DNA of 15,070 nt, taken from JBAXTE01 sp038240835. GTDB taxonomy: Bacteria > Bacteroidota > Bacteroidia > Bacteroidales > WCHB1-69. Location of the stretch: NCBI GenBank assembly GCA_038240835.1, contig JBBRGJ010000074.1, forward strand, positions 1 to 15,070, written 5' to 3'. The position numbers and the translations under genes were made by a program. Shown here piece by piece: positions 14,524 to 15,070 of this stretch. Positions within the stretch are counted from its first letter, which is position 1; the number at the start of each line of letters is the position of its first letter. Under the pieces are notes generated by a model, which saw only the letters and a program-made list of their open reading frames with translations, was not told where the DNA came from and did no database searches.

Positions 14524-14612
14524 TCTGGTCCTCCTGAGTTAATCGAAGGATTTCAATAAGTGCTTTTATAAAGTTCTTTCTTTAATACTTCGATTAACTA
14601 CCAATGACAGAA
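14524..14612. repeat. REP-like repeat unit, copy B
   Basis: Second unit, shorter than copy A. A perfect 12-bp inverted repeat, AGTTAATCGAAG (14537-14548) with CTTCGATTAACT (14588-14599), encloses a 39-nt loop. In copy A the corresponding arms are replaced by an unrelated GC-rich hairpin that keeps the ability to pair. That pattern suggests selection or mobility based on structure more than sequence. The unit ends with the same 18-mer (14595-14612). Confidence 0.65.
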
Positions 14613-14820
14613 TTACATAACTACCTCATAGATAAACGATTATTTATTTTTGGCAAAGTCTCGGCATGAAATCCTGAATTAGTCTTTTCTTAAAGGTTCG
14701 ACCAACCTTAATCTTTGATTTAGAAAATTAAAAAATCTTTTGAGTAAAAAAAGACTGCGAAGCCATCACTGCGTAGCTCTAAAACTTCTGAAAAGGCTCC
14801 ATCATCTGCGCGTGGGATCT
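14613..14820. other. Non-coding spacer, little recognisable structure
   Basis: About 200 bp without a supported gene. It holds one small hairpin, AAGGTT-CGACC-AACCTT at 14693-14709, not followed by a T run on the plus strand. A weak GCTCC/GGAGC pairing (14796-14800 with 14824-14828) overlaps the next element. Nothing else was recognised. Confidence 0.5.
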
Positions 14821-15017
14821 GAAGGAGCGAGCGAGCCCTTAAAAACAATAGTTTTCAAATACAATTAGCAATTCAGCAAGGGCGTTTACGTCCTAATTTT
14901 AAGTCTGGGTAAAAACCCAAGCCACACAAAAAACAACAAAGACTTCAAATTAGCCTACCTTGCTAAAGAATTGCTTATTGCATTTGAAATTTCCAGAAAA
15001 CATGCATTCGCTCCTTC
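14821..15017. repeat. Nested inverted-repeat element (MITE-like or structured RNA)
   Basis: Outer arms GAAGGAGCGA (14821-14830) and TCGCTCCTTC (15008-15017) are perfect 10-bp complements. Inside, 14853-14881 pairs with 14958-14989, a near-perfect 29-bp stem with two mismatches and a 3-nt insertion. Further in, CTAATTTTAAGTC (14893-14905) pairs with GACTTCAAATTAG (14941-14953) at 12 of 13 positions. Two small hairpins sit between the arms: GGGCGT-TT-ACGTCC (14880-14893, one G-T pair) and TGGGT-AAAA-ACCCA (14906-14919). There is no ORF. The design suggests either a non-autonomous mobile repeat or a folded RNA. I cannot name a family. Confidence 0.7.
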
Positions 15018-15021
15018 TTGA

Positions 15022-15066
15022 CTTTTTGGATACTTTTGTGTCAAGACAAAAGTATCAATCAAAAAG
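15022..15066. repeat. Strong hairpin repeat at the right edge
   Basis: GATACTTTTGT (15029-15039) and ACAAAAGTATC (15046-15056) form a perfect 11-bp stem with a 6-nt loop. The stem continues with CTTTTTG (15022-15028) against CAAAAAG (15060-15066) after a 3-nt bulge. From memory, this sequence is one of the most frequent intergenic repeats in Bacteroidota and is often mis-annotated as a small protein. It may continue past the window edge. Confidence 0.7.
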
Positions 15067-15070
15067 AAAA

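Noticed and set aside
14346..14537. 63-codon plus-strand frame after the MORN gene
   Set aside because: It runs across REP-like copy A and its palindromes. The protein has no motif, and the frame is explained by the repeat.
14690..14712. GGTTCGACC resembling a tRNA T-arm
   Set aside because: The loop does not fit T54-T55-C56 with a closing G53-C61 pair, and no acceptor, D or anticodon arms can be placed around it.
15022..15070. Possible small protein reading through the right-edge hairpin
   Set aside because: The frame is produced by the repeat hairpin itself, lacks a start codon and is cut by the window edge.

Overview
The window looks like a chromosomal segment of an AT-rich Bacteroidota bacterium, probably close to the Flavobacteriales. 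The evidence is the gene content (a DUF4175 protein, a small GHKL-like protein, ybeY and mnmG in one row), TAnnTTTG-type -7 promoter elements, weak Shine-Dalgarno sequences, and hairpin-rich intergenic repeats of a kind common in that phylum. Assignment below phylum is a guess.

Layout. Positions 1-295 are non-coding repeat DNA. From 296 to 11397 every gene is on the minus strand. In transcription order they are rpiB, a two-cluster 4Fe-4S protein, a 1098-residue DUF4175 membrane/coiled-coil protein, a degenerate GHKL ATPase-like protein, ybeY, mnmG and a very large NtrY-like membrane histidine kinase. The first five are tightly packed (8-nt overlap to 34-nt gaps) and probably form one operon. 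mnmG and the kinase follow after gaps of 83 and 127 nt. Positions 11398-11783 are an AT-rich intergenic region. From 11784 the genes run on the plus strand: nadA, then a secreted protein made of MORN-like repeats. Positions 14340-15070 hold no convincing gene, only inverted and direct repeats.

Main observation: this segment looks origin-proximal. Two near-perfect ParB-binding parS sites flank mnmG, one 15 nt beyond its stop (4063-4080) and one 35 nt before its start (5999-6016). mnmG (gidA) is a classical neighbour of oriC. The only strand switch in the window is at 11398-11783, with genes diverging on both sides as expected for leading-strand genes around an origin. That gap contains several 9-mers close to the DnaA box, an inverted repeat of the same core, and an ATT-repeat/AT tract that could unwind. 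I therefore propose 11398-11783 as candidate oriC. The parS sites are read directly from the sequence; the origin is an inference that skew analysis or marker-frequency data could settle.

Functionally the genes are mostly housekeeping: tRNA wobble modification (mnmG), rRNA maturation (ybeY), pentose phosphate metabolism (rpiB) and NAD synthesis (nadA). Less understood are the DUF4175/GHKL pair, the Fe-S protein and the orphan kinase. I see no phage, CRISPR, toxin-antitoxin or defence module and no tRNA or rRNA.
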